DNA of 64,000 bases from Prevotellaceae bacterium UBA4372. Lineage in GTDB: Bacteria > Bacteroidota > Bacteroidia > Bacteroidales > Bacteroidaceae. The position numbers and the translations under genes are program-made. Below the pieces are notes generated by a model. It searched no databases. It had not been told where the DNA came from and was given only the letters and a program-made list of their open reading frames with translations. Shown here piece by piece: positions 8,799-18,600 of the stretch (positions are counted from its first letter, which is position 1; the number at the start of each line of letters is the position of its first letter). The stretch spans positions 21,820 through 85,819 of the forward strand of contig DGSC01000003.1 in assembly GCA_002391275.1 (NCBI GenBank), written 5' to 3'.

Positions 8799-8802
8799 AG
8801 CC

Positions 8803-11640
8803 ATGAAAAACCGAAATAAACTTTTTCTGTCTGTGCTCATTGCTTTTGCACAGATATTTGCTCCCTCCCTCTTGGCCCAAGATGCCTTCTACATTTATCG
8901 TAACGACGGAAACTTTGACGGATTCTTCTTCGACGAGGTTGTCCGTATGGGCTACTCCAAGGTGGGTCTGGACTCGGTGGAGCATGATGTGTTTGTGGTG
9001 CAGGATATAGAGACGGCGGACAGCACTTACCGCATTCCTCTTGCTGCCATCGACTCGGTAGGTTTCCAGCAGCCAGAGCTTCGCTTTAGTCCTCGCTTCA
9101 AGAACATGGACGAGCTGGGCATTACGCCCTACATCACGCAGACTTCGGGCTGGAACTCAGCGCGATTGGGCCTTTCGAAGAAGATTCCCGCCCATTTGCT
9201 TCCACAGATTGGCGATGTCATGGCCACATGGGATTCTTCCATCTATGAAGGCAAAGGATGGGTCTATAAGATAACAGGCACATCATCACCCGCATCTTGG
9301 CTCGACGAAGATGACAATAGTTATTACTTCAATGTGGAAAGTATAGAGAGTGTCAATGACATATTCGACCAATACATCACGGTGGAAGACATTGGTGTGG
9401 ATGAGCAGAACAACGTCGTGCGCCGCCGCATTGCGGGCTGCAATCCAGACGGCACTATCCGCAAGGCCTCGGAGGGCAGCGCTGGGGTGAACCTCATCAA
9501 TCTCTCAGGCACATTCACCCGCGAATGGCATCCAGGAGGGGACTCCAAGATAGCCCTTTCGGCAGATGTGGGCGTGAAACTGAGGTTGCGTGTGGCGTAC
9601 AACATTGGTTGGAGCAGGCTTTTTGTGAAGCTTTCGCGTGAACTGATTGTAACGGCAGAACCTTCCGTGAGCATGTCGGTTTCGAAAGGCTTTGAATATA
9701 CTTTCGCCGACATCTATGGGCTGCCAGGCATCACGTTCCCCGCCACATGTCCCATATTCGAGACCAATCCCGTGCCTGAACTCTTTGTGCGTGGCGAAGG
9801 CTCGATGAGTGCGGCGCTCAATTTCCCGTCTGTGGAGTTAGGGTTTGGCGAGGACATCATCCTCGATACCCGCAACACCTTCCCCGTCAGCTATGACATG
9901 CACATGGTCCCCTCAGAGAAGAAGAGTGATGATGAAATCATCGACACGGGCTCGGCTTCGGTGTCCTTCAGCGGATACCTGCAAGCCGGCGTAAAGTTCA
10001 CAGCCAATCTGGCCACTGCCAGTTGGTTCCGCAAGGTACTTTGGGGCGACATTGGGCTCAGTCTCTATTGCGGCCCAAAGGCATCTGGGACAGTGGAATT
10101 TACGAAAGAATTTACACCAGTTGTTGACGAAGGTGGTTATACCTACGATCCCTTCTATATACTTGATCATGGTGAACTCGATTTGTCTCTGCTTTCCTTC
10201 GACCTCGAGGCCAAGGCCCAGGCTTCTGTCCTGTGGAAAGACCCGGAGGAGAAGACCTTCTTCTCCAAGAATTGGTCGTTCCTGTGCGACACCTTGCGTC
10301 TCATTCCAAAGTTTGAAAAGGTAGATTTGAAGATAGAGGGCAACAATGTCACTGCCACCATGCACACCAGACCCTACAAGACCCTGGGCTATACCGTGGT
10401 TTCTGCCGGTGTGTTCGTGAAGGATTCGGATAAAATCATCAAGCACTTCGGCAATTTGGTATATTCCCACAAGAAGCAGGAATATGAGATTACCTTCTCG
10501 CTCGACGAACTCAAGAACTTGAATAGTGCAAGAGCCTACGTCGTGCGACCCGTGATAGCTTGGGCAGGCCGTGAGCCTCATGTGACCTGGGGTTCGTCCG
10601 TAGAGTTCCACGTGCCTGAATGGGTGGAGGTGGGGAACACCTCCCTCGAGTTTGGCGCTTCGGAAAACCTTGAGAATACTGTGAGGATAAAGACTAATAT
10701 GGAGTTTGATGAGTATGACGATTTCCTGTACAATAATAGTAATAAACATATAAGGAATAATTACTACGCCTACAGAGCTAGGTGGGGCCACAAGGTTCAT
10801 GCGGTAGATAAGCAAAACGGAATCTATGACATCACGTTCAAGGTGGAGCCTAACACAGACATGTTCTATCGCGAACTGACCGAAAAGGAATGCCACATGG
10901 GAGAAGAATTTGACGAACCGACAGCCCAATACGTAGAGAAGCCAATACATAACTGCCCTTACATTTTAGTCACCAAGCAATACGGAAAGTGGCCTGAGCG
11001 TTACAAGGACGAAAGATATACCTTCGCCGCTGAGGTGGATACCATCTTCTTTACGTTCCGTCAGGCTGGAAGTGACGAGGCCATAACAGATCGTCAGGTG
11101 AAGTTTTCTGCGAGCGATTTTGCTAAAGAATGTGGGACGAATCTGAGGATTAGCCGTATCAATTCATCCTCCTTGACCAACTATACGTTTGGCAATACCG
11201 ATAAAGAGAGCATGACGATGGCGCGTGACGGGGACAGCCGCGTAGCGGTGACCTGCACCGTGAATGAGAATTCCAGTGAAAACTACCGAAATTGGGAAAA
11301 TACCTACACAAGAACGTATAAGGAGCAAGGAACGATGACGTTCGTGATAGCAAGAAGCAAGGACAGCACTTGGGAACAGAATTTCCATGATATATTAAGT
11401 GGGCAGTGCAGCAGTTCGGTAACAACTACTGATAATGGAAAGAAAACAAGTGAATATAACAATCCTACATCCCATTCTCATCAAACAACGAATTTCACCT
11501 TCAGTGCTAATCATGACGAAGAGAAAGAACTGAAATCGGCCACAACGACATTCAATTATACTTTGGCGGATGGTACTACGAGAAGTGGCACCTATTCGCT
11601 CTCGTCAGCGTCATCCAAGGGCTTCACGCTCTCTTACTGA
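8803..11640 (+). CDS. Large secreted protein of unknown function
   Basis: 945 residues with a signal peptide (1-25, ending SLLAQ). The first 85 residues show the phrase pattern FYIYRNDGNFDGFFFDEV ... STYRIPLAAIDSVGF, a recurrent opening of Bacteroidetes surface proteins. The rest is beta-rich, with a segment rich in Gly, Ser and alternating hydrophobics (about 215-450) and a long Ser/Thr/Asn-rich end. No catalytic motif or clear sorting domain is seen. Codon and base use shift to more A+T in the last third (from about 10,700), suggesting a mosaic gene. It is translationally close to the small sorting-domain protein before it and likely regulated by the Kelch-AraC protein. Confidence 0.7.
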   Translation: MKNRNKLFLSVLIAFAQIFAPSLLAQDAFYIYRNDGNFDGFFFDEVVRMGYSKVGLDSVEHDVFVVQDIETADSTYRIPLAAIDSVGFQQPELRFSPRFKNMDELGITPYITQTSGWNSARLGLSKKIPAHLLPQIGDVMATWDSSIYEGKGWVYKITGTSSPASWLDEDDNSYYFNVESIESVNDIFDQYITVEDIGVDEQNNVVRRRIAGCNPDGTIRKASEGSAGVNLINLSGTFTREWHPGGDSKIALSADVGVKLRLRVAYNIGWSRLFVKLSRELIVTAEPSVSMSVSKGFEYTFADIYGLPGITFPATCPIFETNPVPELFVRGEGSMSAALNFPSVELGFGEDIILDTRNTFPVSYDMHMVPSEKKSDDEIIDTGSASVSFSGYLQAGVKFTANLATASWFRKVLWGDIGLSLYCGPKASGTVEFTKEFTPVVDEGGYTYDPFYILDHGELDLSLLSFDLEAKAQASVLWKDPEEKTFFSKNWSFLCDTLRLIPKFEKVDLKIEGNNVTATMHTRPYKTLGYTVVSAGVFVKDSDKIIKHFGNLVYSHKKQEYEITFSLDELKNLNSARAYVVRPVIAWAGREPHVTWGSSVEFHVPEWVEVGNTSLEFGASENLENTVRIKTNMEFDEYDDFLYNNSNKHIRNNYYAYRARWGHKVHAVDKQNGIYDITFKVEPNTDMFYRELTEKECHMGEEFDEPTAQYVEKPIHNCPYILVTKQYGKWPERYKDERYTFAAEVDTIFFTFRQAGSDEAITDRQVKFSASDFAKECGTNLRISRINSSSLTNYTFGNTDKESMTMARDGDSRVAVTCTVNENSSENYRNWENTYTRTYKEQGTMTFVIARSKDSTWEQNFHDILSGQCSSSVTTTDNGKKTSEYNNPTSHSHQTTNFTFSANHDEEKELKSATTTFNYTLADGTTRSGTYSLSSASSKGFTLSY

Positions 11641-11847
11641 TTAATTTTATTGCCTCCGTTCGCCTGTTCCACGCGTGGTACTGACGGGTACCAGCCATGG
11701 TACTGCCACACACCAAGTGCCGTTCAGACGCTGATTGCATGTTGCTCAACCACTTATTGCGTGCAAATGGGACAATAATAGCTTGCTACGTTGTGCTTAG
11801 TCCTGCTGTAAGTTGACGGAGAATCTATCACTCTCTGGCCCAATCTA

Positions 11848-11901
11848 TCACATCTATCACTTATCCAGGCCCGATAAAACCTCAATTAGTGATAGATGTG
11901 A
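11848..11901. repeat. 14-bp perfect inverted repeat
   Basis: TCACATCTATCACT at 11848-11861 and its exact complement at 11888-11901, with a 26-base loop; the submotif ATCTATCAC occurs again at 11823. It could be a protein-binding dyad or an RNA hairpin in the 3' region of the 8803 gene. Confidence 0.5.
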
Positions 11902-12035
11902 CGGAATAACCTATATGTTCGAGATCACCCTCAGCCTTGGTTGTATCTGTAACTCTCAACCCTCCCGACTACAAGAGGCTGGCAAGGTCGTGCGCACTGG
12001 TGTATGGCTTCTGGAATAGAATTCTATTGTTCTTT

Positions 12036-12094
12036 GTATAAAATAAAACGACCCGCCGATTTAAGCATTGAAAAGAGGCTTGGCGGGTTCTCGT
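12036..12094 (-). ncRNA. Candidate small RNA (promoter plus terminator)
   Basis: On the minus strand a TACCTTTG -7 box (12099-12106) is followed after about 40 bases by the stem ACCCGCC / GGCGGGT (12051-12057 with 12082-12088) and the U-rich tract GTTTTATTTTAT. No reading frame lies between, so the unit would give a transcript of about 55 bases dominated by one hairpin. This is a prediction from the arrangement only. Confidence 0.3.
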
Positions 12095-12281
12095 GTTACA
12101 AAGGTATGGCTTTAAATTGTAACAGCTATACCTTTTGCAGAGAAAGGATAAATGTTGCCAAAGGAAAAACAATTTTGCATCAAAGTGCCACCTTTACGCT
12201 TCTTCTTCCTTACTTTTTCCAAATCAATTTGCACCAATGTTTACCTGTCTACGACACAAATGTCACGATTGATAATTAAAC

Positions 12282-12330
12282 AACGTGAGTTCGACGAATC
12301 CTAAATAGTTTCATCGAACTCACGTTTTTT
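12282..12330 (+). terminator. Strong hairpin terminator
   Basis: A 13-bp perfect stem AACGTGAGTTCGA (12282-12294) / TCGAACTCACGTT (12314-12326) followed by TTTTTT. Best suited to rightward transcription. Confidence 0.7.
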
Positions 12331-12521
12331 AATATCAACGAGTTGTTATATCTTTCTCGTTTTTGAAGGTTGGTTTTGCTCTGCAGCGCTCAAAGATCTG
12401 CCTTTTTCTACGAATGATGTATTTGCATCATTCAACTTCCTGGCGATCTCTTTTCTTGTTGCTTTGCAACTGCTTACGAGAGTCCAAAACTTTCCCTTAT
12501 GATGTTTCCTTCGATTGAGTC

Positions 12522-14132
12522 TTAGAAGCTGACGCTAACACCGACGCAGAAGACGTCGTTGGTGCGATGCAGACGATCGTTGCCAGGAGTCTGAGCCGCA
12601 CTGATGTTGTCTACTCTCTCACTCAAGTCTTTAATAACGGCCAATTGCTGGGGCGCTTGTTCACTACCGCTCTGACCAATCTCTTGAGCGATGTTCTTGA
12701 CCTGCTTCTTCACATCAGCAAGCAGATCACCGAAGTTAGCTTTTATGCCGTTGTAGTCGGCCTGAGCCTTATCGTAGTGCTGGTAAAGGGTCTTGAAATA
12801 CGAGACGTCGAGGGCCACTTTCTTCGAGAGGTGGAAGCGAGCACCGAGGCCTACGCTGTTTGAACTGCATACGAAGCTCATGTCGCTTATGTAGCGGCTG
12901 TTCTCACCCAAGCCATAGTTGGTGGTCTGCCAACCAGCACTGACGGTGACGAGGTCGCAGATGTCGTACTCGGCGCCGGCCGTGATTTCCCAGGTCTGAC
13001 CGTCGAGTTCCTTCTCGCGATGGCCGTACTGTGTGGCTTGTTTGTCAAAGTAGACATGGCCACCAGCATTGATGCGCACCTTCTCGATGGGGCTGTACTG
13101 AGCGCCTACATAGAGGATGGCAGGCAGGTCGGCAGCCACTTTCTTACCGTCGGCATACTCGTCGAGCTGGGCCAAGGCTGAACCGCTGGCCGATTCGCCA
13201 CTCTCGTTTTCGAGGCGCATGCGGGTCTTGAACTCGTATTTGGCTGCTACGTTCCAGTGGTCGTTAATGCGCCAGTCTACACCGATGATAGGTGTTATCC
13301 CCCACCCTTTCTGGTCGCAGTTGAGGTTGACGTCGCCAGCTACGCCTGCGACGTTAGTCATAACGGAAGCCAACTGCGGCACTGCTGTGGCCAACTGCAT
13401 GATCATAGGGTCCATGGCTGTTTTCACGGGTACCTGCTGGCCCGTAGGCGTCACCACTTTCATGTCGCTCACATAACCGTAGTAGTTGCATATTGCATAT
13501 ACAGCACGCAGGCCGAGGGCTACATTCAGGTTGTCGGTAACCTTGTAGGAGCCATTCAGCTGTCCGCCGAAGTAGTACTGCTTTCCACGCATGTAGGTTT
13601 CCATGGCATAGCCTGTAGCTGCCTGAGTGCCGGCAAAGGCGTTCATCACGGAGGGCAGCATCGCCACTTTGCTCTCGAACGAACCAAGGCCGTCCTTGAA
13701 CTCACACTTGCCGCCGCCACCGACGACGCCAAAGTGGAAGGCCAGACTCCAACGGTCCTGAACGTAAGCGAGGTCGAGCGACGGAATGACAGGTGCTGTG
13801 GCTGTGCCCTTATACTTTTTCGTTGCGGCCGTGTTCTTCTGGCCGTTGACATAACCGAGGGCAAAAGGTCCCCTGTCTGGATCTACGAACCACGACTCAG
13901 CCGTGCGTGTCTGAAACGCGCTTTGATTAGAGAATGCAAAATGCCATCCAGGCGTGAGAAAGCCCACACCGGCGGGGTTGGCGTAAGTAGCCATAACGTC
14001 AATCATGGCTTCCTGCGAGAGGTTGCGGCCGAAAGCTGCATTCTGATTTGTGTTTGTGAGGTAGCCGCCTGCCATTGCCGACGTAGACGCCAGCGCCAGT
14101 GTGGCTGCCATAACGAGTCTTGTTGTCTTCAT
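12522..14132 (-). CDS. Outer membrane transport protein, OmpP1/FadL family
   Basis: 536 residues. Signal peptide (1-21, ending SAMA) and then the characteristic N-terminal GGYLTNTNQNAAFGRNLSQEA and TYANPAGVGFL motifs of the FadL/TodX family, where the N-terminal hatch plugs a 14-strand barrel for hydrophobic compounds. The C-terminus ends in aromatic VSVSF, the usual barrel signal. A coiled, Gln/Ala-rich insert (about 455-520) between the last strands is unusual for FadL and might be an extracellular or periplasmic extension. A TACCTTTG -7 box lies about 97 bases upstream. The natural cargo is unknown. Confidence 0.85.
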   Translation of the reverse strand: MKTTRLVMAATLALASTSAMAGGYLTNTNQNAAFGRNLSQEAMIDVMATYANPAGVGFLTPGWHFAFSNQSAFQTRTAESWFVDPDRGPFALGYVNGQKNTAATKKYKGTATAPVIPSLDLAYVQDRWSLAFHFGVVGGGGKCEFKDGLGSFESKVAMLPSVMNAFAGTQAATGYAMETYMRGKQYYFGGQLNGSYKVTDNLNVALGLRAVYAICNYYGYVSDMKVVTPTGQQVPVKTAMDPMIMQLATAVPQLASVMTNVAGVAGDVNLNCDQKGWGITPIIGVDWRINDHWNVAAKYEFKTRMRLENESGESASGSALAQLDEYADGKKVAADLPAILYVGAQYSPIEKVRINAGGHVYFDKQATQYGHREKELDGQTWEITAGAEYDICDLVTVSAGWQTTNYGLGENSRYISDMSFVCSSNSVGLGARFHLSKKVALDVSYFKTLYQHYDKAQADYNGIKANFGDLLADVKKQVKNIAQEIGQSGSEQAPQQLAVIKDLSERVDNISAAQTPGNDRLHRTNDVFCVGVSVSF

Positions 14133-14228
14133 TCGTGTTCCTGTTTATGGATGAATAATGTTTTCTTAACCTTAGTAAAGGAGGTCGCGAGTTAGGCATC
14201 CTGCACGTACTCCTTTTCCAAATCGACG

Positions 14229-14236
14229 CAAAGGTA
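14229..14236 (-). promoter_or_regulatory. -7 promoter box (TACCTTTG) of the FadL-like gene
   Basis: Exact TAnnTTTG match on the minus strand, about 97 bases before the ATG. Confidence 0.5.
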
Positions 14237-14383
14237 CACCTTTTAAGTGAAACAGCAAAACAAATTGCACAAAACCATCATAGCTGTGCAATAAACTTAT
14301 CCTATGTCAAGAAAGCATCTTTCTTCTCTTTTCTGCCCATCGAGAGGAACAATTCGCAATCGAGGAATTGGAGGACTAAAAAA

Positions 14384-14421
14384 ATGCGGCCAGCCTAATT
14401 GGCAAATTAGGTTGGCCGCAT
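14384..14421 (-). terminator. Terminator of the DUF4837 gene
   Basis: The long stem ATGCGGCCAgCCTAATT with its complement, ending at 14421, is followed on the minus strand by TTTTTTT. It sits about 80 bases beyond the DUF4837 stop codon, with the 22-bp repeats in between. Confidence 0.8.
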
Positions 14422-14425
14422 CGGG

Positions 14426-14490
14426 CTATTCTCTTAGGTGCATTGACCAATTCTCTTAGGTGAATTAACCAATTCTCTTAGGAGCATAAA
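14426..14490 (-). repeat. Tandem repeat array, 22-bp period, three units
   Basis: The core CTTAGG occurs at 14433, 14455 and 14477, exactly 22 bases apart; the unit is about ATTCTCTTAGGTGCATTGAC plus CA. The array fills the gap between the DUF4837 stop codon (14503) and its terminator, so it is transcribed as 3' untranslated RNA. The same unit family occurs after the other DUF4837 gene at 34151-34228. Confidence 0.85.
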
Positions 14491-14502
14491 AACAAGGGTC
14501 TT

Positions 14503-15510
14503 TTATTCGTATGTCCTTAGGGCAGCTTCCATCTCACGGAGAATTGTGCGCTTGGGCGAATGTGGCGAATAGATGAATCCCTCGGTCACGACCACACGCT
14601 GCCGGGCAGTATCGATGTGCTCCATCGCCACGAAGGCACCGCCAAGGGCGCCGTTGTGCATCTCCCATAAGCCATGTACCTCGTGTATATATTTATTATT
14701 TATAGTACGCGCGCGTGAGACAACAAGAGGTTGCTCATCCTCCCTTGCCGTCTGCATCCATTGGTCAGGACGCGCACCTGGGATGTTAGCCTTCAACGCA
14801 CTGTCGCGCTTGGCCACATACTGCCCCGCCGAGAGCGGTCGGCCATCCCAAGGATAGGAATAGTAGACGAAATTCTGGTCGCGATCGTTGAGGTTCGTTC
14901 CCGTCCATAGGAAATCCGTTGCGCGTTTCGACGCTTTCAATGCCGCCGGCACACAGATGCTATGACCTGTGAGCTCGGCAAAGGCTTCAGCCGTAGCCTT
15001 ATTGTGCTTTTTCCGCAGCGACTGGGCCATATAATTCAACTCGGCATCCACCAGAATATCGGTGATGCGCTGCCGCTGCTGCCCCAGCAAGAGGGCAAGC
15101 TCATGGGCATTCGGAGCCTCCACCATGACTTCAGTCTGCGGCACGGCAACGGTATTCCGGGCTACTCCCCACGTTGCTTCCGCCGCCTGTTTGTTCAACC
15201 TCAATATGCAACGGAGCCTGAACGTCCGCCAAGGAGTAAGGTTGGCATCGGCCCAAACCATGTTTAGACGGAACATAGGTTCGTGCTGAGGCAGGACTGG
15301 CGTAGAGGCACTCACGAGCGCATCGAGCGAATCGCGTACCTCACCCGCATAAAGCTGTTGGGGAATAATCACGACAAGTTCGAAGGGCAGTCCTCGCGAG
15401 GCAGGCTTATGCCCCACTTCTTCATCGGCAGCAGAACCACCCGAACGGCCGCCACACGAAATCAGCAGGAAAAACAAAGCCAGATAGAAGGGCAAAAGAA
15501 TGAATCTCAT
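14503..15510 (-). CDS. DUF4837 lipoprotein (copy 1)
   Basis: 335 residues from the ATG at 15510. An upstream in-frame ATG at 15549 lies beyond the -7 box at 15536-15543, so it would not be transcribed. The N-terminus is a lipoprotein signal with lipobox LISC. Conserved DUF4837 features are YYSYPWDGRPLS, AKRDSALKANIPG and a final GFIYSPHSPKRT segment, shared with the second copy at 34234. Function of the family is unknown; in Bacteroidetes one member usually lies between rlmN and pdxA, as copy 2 does, so copy 1 looks like a separated paralogue. It ends in a 22-bp repeat array and terminator. Confidence 0.85.
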   Translation of the reverse strand: MRFILLPFYLALFFLLISCGGRSGGSAADEEVGHKPASRGLPFELVVIIPQQLYAGEVRDSLDALVSASTPVLPQHEPMFRLNMVWADANLTPWRTFRLRCILRLNKQAAEATWGVARNTVAVPQTEVMVEAPNAHELALLLGQQRQRITDILVDAELNYMAQSLRKKHNKATAEAFAELTGHSICVPAALKASKRATDFLWTGTNLNDRDQNFVYYSYPWDGRPLSAGQYVAKRDSALKANIPGARPDQWMQTAREDEQPLVVSRARTINNKYIHEVHGLWEMHNGALGGAFVAMEHIDTARQRVVVTEGFIYSPHSPKRTILREMEAALRTYE

Positions 15511-15535
15511 AGGATAAAAAGCGCTTATTCGTGTG

Positions 15536-15543
15536 CAAAGATA
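15536..15543 (-). promoter_or_regulatory. -7 promoter box (TATCTTTG) of DUF4837 copy 1
   Basis: Exact TAnnTTTG match; it sets the start codon at 15510 rather than 15549. Confidence 0.6.
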
Positions 15544-15626
15544 AACCAATAATAAAAGCTATTCGTAAAAACGTCTCTTAATTATTTATTTTTCACTTTT
15601 CCCTTCCGACTTTTCGTCATAAATAG

Positions 15627-15634
15627 TAATTTTG
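15627..15634 (+). promoter_or_regulatory. -7 promoter box (TAATTTTG) of the TonB receptor gene
   Basis: Matches TAnnTTTG, leaving a leader of about 53 bases before the ATG at 15694. The gap to the divergent DUF4837 promoter is about 84 bases. Confidence 0.5.
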
Positions 15635-15693
15635 CGCGCGAAATCATACATCTATTCATTTAATTAATCCTTTAATTCTATCCACTCACTACT

Positions 15694-18600
15694 ATGCAGA
15701 AAAGACTTTTCTTTCTGATGGCAGCCCTGCTGCTGGCGTGCGCCGGCGCTGTGGCTCAGGTGACGACGTCAGGCATGAGCGGCCGCGTGACGCTCGACAA
15801 TGCCAAGGGCGAAAGCGTCATCGGTGCCAACGTCGTTGCTACGCACGAACCGACGGGCACTCGCTATCAGGCTGTCACGAATGCCGACGGCCGCTTCAAC
15901 ATTCAAGGTATGCGCACGGGCGGTCCCTACGCCGTCACGGTGTCGTACATCGGTTTCCAACCCAAAAAGCTCAGCAACATACAACTGGTGCTGGGCGAGA
16001 CCTACAACATGGCCGTTTGGCTCGAAGAGAATGCCAGCGAGATGAACGAGGTGGTCATCACCGAGAGAGCATCCAAGTTCTCGGCTGAACGAACAGGCGC
16101 CTCCACGAACATCTCCAACGAACAGCTGATGAACCTGCCCACCATCAGCCGCTCAATCACCGACATCACACGCCTCTCGCCCTACGGTGGCAAAGGCATG
16201 AGTTTCACCGGAAGCGATGGCCGTATGGGCAACTTCACGGTCGACGGTGCCAACTTCAACAACGACTTCGGTCTCTCCGAGAACCTGCCCGGCGGCGGCA
16301 ACCCCATCAGCATCGACGCTATCGAAGAGCTGCAAGTGGTGATCTCGCCCTACGATGTGCGCCAGACCAACTTCATCGGCGGCGGCGTGAATGCGGTCAC
16401 TAAGAGCGGTACAAATACGTTCAAGGGCTCGGCCTACGTCTACCACCGCAACGAGAATATGCGAGGCAGCGCCGTGGACCACGAGCAGATAGCCACCGCA
16501 CGCGACAAGGACCGCACCACCACCTACGGCTTCACACTCGGCGGCCCCATCATCAAGGACAAACTCTTCTTCTTCGTCAACGGCGAGATGGTAAAGACGC
16601 CAACCGTGGCCAACCGCTGGCGCGCATCGGTCGACGGCGTAGCCGATGCCGACAACTTCGTCTCGCGCACTACCGAGGCCGACATGCAGCGCGTGTCCGA
16701 CTTTGTGAAGCAGAAGTATGGCTACAACACCGGCTCCTACAACAGCTTCCCTGCCGACCAGAACAACTATAAGCTGCTGGCGCGAATCGACTACAACATC
16801 ACCGACCGCCACCACTTGGCAGCACGCTACAACTACACGAAGAACAACTACTGGGTAAGTCCCAACGCCTCTTCGATGGACGGCGGCACACGCTCGCCAT
16901 ACTCCCGCATGTCGCAGTACTCAATGGCTTTCGCCAACTCGATGTACGGAATGGACAACCTCGTTCACTCGGCATCGCTCGACCTCAACAGCCGTCTGAC
17001 CGACAACCTCTCGAACCAGTTCCTCGTAGCCTTCGCAAAGAAGGATGACATCCGTTCATCTAACTCCAGCGAGTTCCCCTTCATCGACATTCAGGACGGC
17101 TCGGGCAACAACATCCAGTACATGAGCCTCGGCTACGAGCTCTTCACCTGGAACAATGCCGTGCACTCCACATCGCTGAACATCAAGGACGATATCAACT
17201 ACTATCTCGGCGCCCACAAGATCATGGCCGGCGTAAGCTATGAATACCAGATGGACGACAACCAGTACATGCGAAACGGCACGGGCTACTACCGCTACCG
17301 CTCGATGGACGACTTCTTCAACGGTGCCACGCCCGAGGTCGTGTGTCTCACCTATGGCTACGACGGCGAGACGAAACCTGCAGCACGCGTGCGCTACAAC
17401 AAGCTCGGCGTGTATGCCCAGGACGACTGGAACATCACCGACCGCTTCAAGCTCGCCTACGGTCTGCGCATCGACGGCCTCTTCTTCAACCACGGCGACC
17501 TCCTTACTAACGCCGCCATCAAAGCCCTCGACTACCACGACCCCGACGGCGACCTCCGTCACATCGACACCGGCAAATGGCCGTCGGCCAACATCATCTT
17601 CTCACCGCGCGTAGGCTTCACCTGGGATGTCTTCGGCAACCAGAGCCTAAAGATGCGCGGCGGCACAGGCCTCTTCAGCGGTCGCCTGCCCCTCGTGTTC
17701 TTCACCAATATGCCTACTAACGGCGGCCTCGTGCAGTATCAGGCACAGCTCGGCCCGAGCACCAAGTATGCCAACCTGCCGGCTGACGTCCGCGCCAAAT
17801 ACTCCGACATGGGCGCCATCATGAGCGAGTTCGCCGGAGGCCTCGTCACCGACGCCAACGGCAACGCCAACATCGCAGCTCTCCAGCAGAAGCTCTTCCA
17901 GATGGGATTCCCGCAGACCGTGCGCCCCGAAGACGGCACCGTGCCCAGCTCCATCTCGGCTGTCGACGACCACTTCAAGATGCCGCAGGTGTGGAAGACA
18001 TCACTCGCGCTCGACTATCAGCTGCCCGTCAGCTTCCCCTTCACCGTCACCGTCGAAGGTCTGTTCGAGAAAACGCTCAACGCCACCACCATCTCCGACT
18101 GGAGCATGCTACCCGTCGAAGGCTATGCACGCTGGAATGGCGCCGACAACCGCCCCATCTTCCCCTCCGAGTTCCGTAGCGGCACAAAGGCTTTCGTGCT
18201 CTCCAACACGAATAAAGGCTACCTCTGGATGACCAACATCACCCTTGAGGCACAGCCCGCCAAATGGGTCAGCCTCATGGCATCCTACACCCACACCATG
18301 CGAAAGGAGCTCACAAGCATGCCCGGCAGCAACGCCGAGAGCGCATTCACTTACGTGCCCGCAGTATCCGGCCCCAACAACCTGAAGCTCCACAACGCCT
18401 ACAACGTCACACCCGACCGCTTCATCGCAAACGCCACCTTGCACGACAAGAGCAACAACCACTACAGCCTCTTCTACGAGACATGGCGCGGCGGCTACAA
18501 CTACTCCTACATGCTGGCCAATGACATGAATGCCGACGGCTATGCCTACGACGCTCTCTACATTCCCACCGACGCTGAGGTTGAGAACGGGCAGTTCCGC

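Larger units (their letters stand above)
11641..12521. other. 880-bp intergenic region with hairpins, no gene
   Basis: Lies between two convergent genes. It holds a near two-copy 22-bp repeat (GGTACTG at 11677 and 11699), a 14-bp perfect inverted repeat (11848/11888), a minus-strand promoter-plus-terminator pair (12040-12106), a strong rightward terminator (12282-12330) and a small hairpin at 12412-12433. Open frames here are short and lack protein character. Confidence 0.5.

Noticed and set aside
13257..14195. 312-codon plus-strand frame
   Set aside because: Antisense shadow of the FadL-like gene; no protein-like features.
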